Assembly (NCBI GenBank): GCA_015069165.1
Contig: SVJD01000019.1
Location: 1-39,228 of the forward strand
Origin: Oscillospiraceae bacterium
GTDB lineage: Bacteria > Bacillota > Clostridia > UBA1212 > UBA1255
DNA: 39,228 nucleotides
Direction: 5' to 3'
Below, in pieces: positions 36,285 through 39,228 of this stretch (within the stretch, counting starts at the first letter, position 1; each line of letters starts with the position of its first letter). The notes under the pieces were generated by a model. It worked only from the letters and a program-made list of their open reading frames with translations. It did no database searches and was not told the origin of the DNA. The position numbers and the translations under genes were made by a program.

Positions 36285-36334
36285 CGGCAACAAGGCAGTT
36301 GAAAGTTGCCTTTACTTATAAAGGAGGCCTTTAT

Positions 36335-36787
36335 ATGGAGTTGCTTCTGAAGTTTCAGACGAACAGCGAGGAAGAAACATCACTTTTGGGAGAAAAAATA
36401 GGTGCGTTATTAAAGTCGGGAGATATCGTAACTCTTACCGGTGACCTTGGTGCAGGCAAAACACATTTTACTGCAGGCGCGGCAAAGGCATTGGGAATAA
36501 ACGACTATATAACAAGTCCTACTTTTACAATAGTGAACGAATATTCGGGCAATAAAGGGAATTTTTACCATTTTGATTTGTACAGATTGTCGTCTTATGA
36601 TGATTTACTTGATATAGGCTTTGAGGAATATGCGGACAAACAGGCAATTATGTTTATTGAATGGCCGGATTGTGTTCCTGACTTGGAAAAAATTTACAAA
36701 AATAGAATCACACAAGTTAAAATAATGCGAAGAGATGATGTATCTCCCACAAGACGTGATATAGAAATAAGGAGGTTTGACAAATGA
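36335..36787 (+). CDS. tsaE: tRNA t6A37 synthesis ATPase TsaE
   Basis: P-loop ATPase that works with TsaB and TsaD to add threonylcarbamoyl to A37 of ANN-decoding tRNAs. 150 residues, standard length. Walker A GDLGAGKT is at 36-43; SPTFTIVNEY and YHFDLYRL follow in the family order. ATG 36335 is preceded by AAGGAGG at 9-base spacing; the longer frame back to 36299 lacks one. Overlaps tsaB by ATGA. Confidence 0.96.
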   Translation: MELLLKFQTNSEEETSLLGEKIGALLKSGDIVTLTGDLGAGKTHFTAGAAKALGINDYITSPTFTIVNEYSGNKGNFYHFDLYRLSSYDDLLDIGFEEYADKQAIMFIEWPDCVPDLEKIYKNRITQVKIMRRDDVSPTRRDIEIRRFDK

Positions 36788-37494
36788 AAATATTGGCTAT
36801 AGATACTTCTTGTAAAACAGCTATGGTATCTTTGTCAGAAAATGGCACTGTAATTGCTGCAGTACAACTTCATGACAACAAAACACACTCTGTCAAAATG
36901 CTTCCTGCGGTGGAATATGTTTTATCGTCTGCGGATACTAAATTTGAAGATTTAGGTGCGCTTGCGGTTACTACGGGTCCCGGTTCATATACGGGATTAA
37001 GAATAGGTGTAACTACAGCAAAAACACTTTCGTATACGCTTAAAATTCCTCTTATTGGAATAAATACATTGGAAATGTTGGCAGCTTCTTGCGATTTTGG
37101 CGGAGAAAAGGCAAACAGTATAGTATGTCCGATGATTGATGCCAGAAATGTCAGAGTGTATGGCGGAATTTACAAAAACGGGAAAGTTTTACAAGAGACT
37201 TGCGTTACGGAATGTGCAGAGTTTTGTAAAAAAATTGAGCAGTTATTAAATGACGGCGCAGAGCAAGTAATTTTCATAGGCGACGGAGCATTGGCAAATA
37301 AGGAACTTATTTTAGATAAATTTGCAGATAAGTGTGTTTTTGTGCCTACGGAATTTTCCTGCGGAAATCCACAGGCGCTTTCGTATGTGGCTGCAGAAAA
37401 GTATTTCGAAGCAGCAGAAGCAGATACTCTTGCAGAATTTGACGCGCAGAACTTGAAGGTGAATTATTATAAAAATTATACAGATTCCATTTGA
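36784..37494 (+). CDS. tsaB: tRNA t6A37 synthesis protein TsaB
   Basis: Non-catalytic partner of TsaD in t6A formation, ASKHA fold. 236 residues. The N-terminus KILAIDTSCKTAMVSL, HSVKMLPAVEYVL and TTGPGSYTGLRIGVTTAK are diagnostic. The 4-base overlap with tsaE and the frame relation to rimI downstream show a compact operon. The region encoding its last residues also appears to carry the ribosome site and start of rimI. Confidence 0.96.
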   Translation: MKILAIDTSCKTAMVSLSENGTVIAAVQLHDNKTHSVKMLPAVEYVLSSADTKFEDLGALAVTTGPGSYTGLRIGVTTAKTLSYTLKIPLIGINTLEMLAASCDFGGEKANSIVCPMIDARNVRVYGGIYKNGKVLQETCVTECAEFCKKIEQLLNDGAEQVIFIGDGALANKELILDKFADKCVFVPTEFSCGNPQALSYVAAEKYFEAAEADTLAEFDAQNLKVNYYKNYTDSI

Positions 37495-37948
37495 AGAAAA
37501 AACTGACAATTATATATCGCAGATAGCAGAACTGGAAAAAGCGATTTTTCCGGATCCGTGGGAGTATGATGTTTTCGCAAATATGTGCAACAGCAGCACA
37601 GAGAAATTATATGCGGTACTTGATGAAAATGCAGCTGAAAGCGATTCCGCAGGCGTGAAAGCAGCGGCGTACTGCTGTGTTCAAAAGGTGTTGGACGAAG
37701 GTGAAATACTTCGCATAGCGGTTGCGCCGGAATTACGCCGCAAAGGTATAGCTAAAAGTTTTCTTGCAAAAGTCATTGAAGAATTGAAAACATCAGGGTG
37801 TGATTCCGTCTTTTTAGAGGTGAGGCAAGAAAATTTACCTGCAATCGGACTGTACAAGAATATGGGTTTTGAGGAATTATATGTCAGAAAGAATTATTAC
37901 GGCAAGGGGCAGGATGCTTCGATATTAAAATTAAAGATTAGTGGTTGA
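37469..37948 (+). CDS. rimI: Ribosomal protein S18 alanine N-acetyltransferase, start uncertain
   Basis: GNAT-family enzyme acetylating the N-terminus of S18. Core motifs are ILRIAVAPELRRKGIAKSFL (acetyl-CoA loop), LEVRQENLPAIGLYKNMGF and RKNYY. The first canonical ATG is at 37583, but the same frame upstream encodes a typical RimI N-terminus (IAELEKAIFPDPWEYDVF) and stays open to a stop at 37460-37462. In that stretch there is no ATG, GTG or TTG. GAAGGTG at 37455-37461 lies 7 bases before an ATA at 37469, giving the plausible start (M)KIIQIPFEE and 159 residues. A start at ATT (37463 or 37466), a frameshifted fusion with tsaB, or a sequence error are alternatives. Confidence 0.82.
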   Translation: MKIIQIPFEEKTDNYISQIAELEKAIFPDPWEYDVFANMCNSSTEKLYAVLDENAAESDSAGVKAAAYCCVQKVLDEGEILRIAVAPELRRKGIAKSFLAKVIEELKTSGCDSVFLEVRQENLPAIGLYKNMGFEELYVRKNYYGKGQDASILKLKISG

Positions 37949-37973
37949 ATTTTGTTTCATCATGTGATATATT
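37945..37973 (+). promoter_or_regulatory. Promoter for tRNA-Thr
   Basis: TTGAAT (37945-37950), 17-base spacer, TATATT (37968-37973) preceded by TGA. It lies 22 bases before the mature tRNA 5' end and overlaps the rimI stop. Confidence 0.6.
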
Positions 37974-37994
37974 AGGCGGGTGAACAAAATAATT

Positions 37995-38070
37995 GCCTTC
38001 ATAGCTCAGTAGGTAGAGCGCATCCATGGTAAGGATGAGGTCGCCGGTTCGATCCCGGCTGAAGGCTCCA
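37995..38070 (+). tRNA. tRNA-Thr (anticodon GGT)
   Basis: Full cloverleaf of 76 bases: acceptor GCCTTCA/TGAAGGC, D arm GCTC/GAGC, anticodon stem CATCC/GGATG with loop ATGGTAA (anticodon GGT, reading ACC/ACU), T arm GCCGG/CCGGC with TTCGATC, discriminator T and an encoded CCA. It decodes an ANN codon and so is itself a substrate of the TsaE/TsaB pathway encoded just upstream. Confidence 0.97.
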
Positions 38071-38075
38071 AAAAG

Positions 38076-38102
38076 GGCACGATTGTAGTCGTGTCTTTTT
38101 TT
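38076..38102 (+). terminator. Intrinsic terminator after tRNA-Thr
   Basis: GGCACGA (38076-38082) pairs with TCGTGTC (38089-38095), loop TTGTAG, followed by seven T (38096-38102). Confidence 0.88.
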
Positions 38103-38128
38103 ATTGAACACGTGTTTATATGATAGCC

Positions 38129-38158
38129 TTGCACCCCCAATAAACGATATGGTACAAT
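38129..38158 (+). promoter_or_regulatory. Possible extended -10 promoter for the phosphotriesterase-like gene
   Basis: TTGCAC (38129-38134), 18-base spacer, TACAAT (38153-38158) preceded by TGG. It lies about 100 bases before ATG 38260. Confidence 0.4.
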
Positions 38159-38259
38159 GCACTAAAGATGATCTATTAAGTAATTTTTGAATGAGCAAAC
38201 AGCATGGAAACAACGAAAAAAACTATATTAGGCTCTGTTATCAGAAGGAGAATATATAA

Positions 38260-39159
38260 ATGATTAAAACGGTTTTGGGAAATGTACATGAGAGTGAAAT
38301 AAAGACGGCTTTGTGCCACGAGCATATATGTTGTTATTCTGAGTATCTTAATACGATGTCGAATGGCAAACTTTTTGATAAAAAAGAACTTATAAAGGTT
38401 TCTGTTAGTCGATTGAAGTATCTAAAAGAAAAGTACAATATGAATTTGTTTATAGACTGCACCCCTGTAAATATAGGAAGAAATATCGATTTATTAAAAG
38501 CGGTTTCTGAAGAAAGCGGGGTACATATTGTTTGTTCCACCGGATTTTATTACACCGATGAATGTGTTTTGTTAAACACCCCTGTTAAAGTTTTGTCAAA
38601 ATATTACAAAAATGATGCTGAAGGTATTAACGCAGGAGTTATAAAAGCGGCTGTGGAAAAAGAAAAATTAACTTTTTTAAACGAGAAACTCCTGCTTGCC
38701 GCTGCAAATACTCAACTTCAGACGGGATTGCCAATAGTTATGCATACAAATGCAAACAATCAAAATGGTATAAAGGGATTGGAAATATTGCTTGGAGCGA
38801 ATGTACCGGCTTCTGCAATTACAGTTGGTCATCTCAGTGACACTGAAAACATAGACTATATTTTAAAAATTGCCGGTTACGGCTGTTACATAGGATTGGA
38901 TAGATTGTATGAAAATACAACTGATGAGTATGTCTCACAAAAGTTAAAAACAATCAATGCTCTTATTGATAATGGATTTGTTGATAGAATACTCCTATCT
39001 CACGATGATATGTTTTACAATGGATTTGATATAGAACCAAAGCTCAATAATACTCCAAGATACAACTATGTTTTTGACCACATATTAAGTAAATTGCCGA
39101 TAGATGTTTCACAAAAGATAATATCCCAAAATCCGGTACGAATGTTGAAATGTCAATAG
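38260..39159 (+). CDS. Phosphotriesterase-family metal-dependent hydrolase
   Basis: Amidohydrolase-superfamily TIM barrel of the phosphotriesterase (PTE/PhnP-like lactonase) family. 299 residues, slightly short. The metal ligands are visible: H20 and H22 in CHEHICC, K129 (expected carboxylated lysine) in GVIKAAV, H162 in VMHTNAN, H191 in VGHLSD and D249 in LSHDD. The natural substrate is unknown; relatives include lactonases and sugar-phosphate lactonases. AGAAGGAG precedes ATG 38260. It stands alone after the tRNA-Thr terminator; the last 69 bases of the window show nothing further. Confidence 0.88.
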   Translation: MIKTVLGNVHESEIKTALCHEHICCYSEYLNTMSNGKLFDKKELIKVSVSRLKYLKEKYNMNLFIDCTPVNIGRNIDLLKAVSEESGVHIVCSTGFYYTDECVLLNTPVKVLSKYYKNDAEGINAGVIKAAVEKEKLTFLNEKLLLAAANTQLQTGLPIVMHTNANNQNGIKGLEILLGANVPASAITVGHLSDTENIDYILKIAGYGCYIGLDRLYENTTDEYVSQKLKTINALIDNGFVDRILLSHDDMFYNGFDIEPKLNNTPRYNYVFDHILSKLPIDVSQKIISQNPVRMLKCQ

Positions 39160-39228
39160 ACTTTTACTACTAACAAATATGAATAATACTTGTAAAAAAG
39201 AAAAAGTTTATTGATTGCTCTAACGACC

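Noticed and set aside
36012-36293. Minus-strand ORF of 93 codons in the tsaE upstream region
   Set aside because: No ribosome site or homology, and it runs through a terminator, inverted repeats and a promoter.
37995-38070. tRNA-Thr as an integration site for a mobile element
   Set aside because: No second copy of the tRNA 3' end and no integrase gene in the window.
37938-38213. Minus-strand ORF of 91 codons over the tRNA-Thr gene
   Set aside because: It is the antisense of a tRNA; its SRDRTGDL core is a known kind of false protein from tRNA antisense.
38191-38259. 22-codon ORF ending directly before the phosphotriesterase-like start
   Set aside because: No ribosome site and no recognisable leader-peptide signature; its 3' part is simply the next gene's ribosome site.
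1-39228. CRISPR arrays, insertion sequences, prophage genes
   Set aside because: No regularly spaced repeats, transposase, integrase or phage structural genes seen on either strand.

Overview
The window comes from an AT-rich, endospore-forming Gram-positive bacterium, most likely a member of the Clostridia. The evidence is a spoIIAA-spoIIAB-sigF cassette followed by spoVAC-spoVAD-spoVAE, together with whiA, clpC-radA and rplM-rpsI, strong Gram-positive ribosome binding sites and many ATGA stop/start overlaps. I cannot name a genus from sequence reading alone.

Layout. (1) 1-9840: a tightly packed plus-strand operon, uvrB (5' end cut off by the window), uvrA, a ClpE-type Hsp100 ATPase with an N-terminal zinc module, a HelD-type helicase and whiA. 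The last four genes are joined by ATGA overlaps. (2) 9841-13454: a palindrome/direct-repeat element, then the sporulation block spoIIAA, spoIIAB, sigF (first compartment-specific sigma factor and its partner-switch regulators) and spoVAC, spoVAD, spoVAE (dipicolinate uptake into the forespore). (3) 13451-21061: comEC, holA, clpC, radA and a DJ-1/PfpI protein (DNA uptake, replication, proteolysis, recombination). (4) 21065-25416: galK (minus), two unknown membrane proteins coupled to truA (plus), and a ROK glucokinase (minus). Both minus-strand kinases appear to end at intrinsic terminators lying inside the converging gene. (5) 25617-26612: rplM-rpsI with a good promoter, a hairpin leader and a strong terminator. 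(6) 26613-36250: an accessory segment between two core operons. It holds an AAA+/DUF234 ATPase, a three-gene minus-strand operon (LytTR-PAS regulator, single-pass membrane protein, and a 1505-residue DUF4062-NACHT-7TM-BspA-LRR protein), a divergent two-headed HTH/TPR/LuxR regulator, and a structured non-coding stretch that may be a small RNA. (7) 36256-39228: tsaE-tsaB-rimI, tRNA-Thr(GGU), and a phosphotriesterase-family hydrolase.

Most interesting content. The gene at 28452-32969 reads as a membrane-spanning NLR-like protein. Its N-terminal half resembles the TEP1/NWD-type DUF4062-NACHT arrangement, seven predicted membrane segments obey the positive-inside rule, and the leucine-rich repeats fall on the outer face. 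It is translationally coupled to a small protein with an extracytoplasmic domain and is flanked by two unusual regulators. I infer a surface-sensing STAND signalling system, with either host/ligand sensing or phage defence as the role; the sequence does not decide between them. Other points of interest are a candidate structured RNA at about 35812-36068, a rimI gene without a canonical start in the conserved position, and inverted repeats over the promoters of the AAA+ ATPase and of tsaE.
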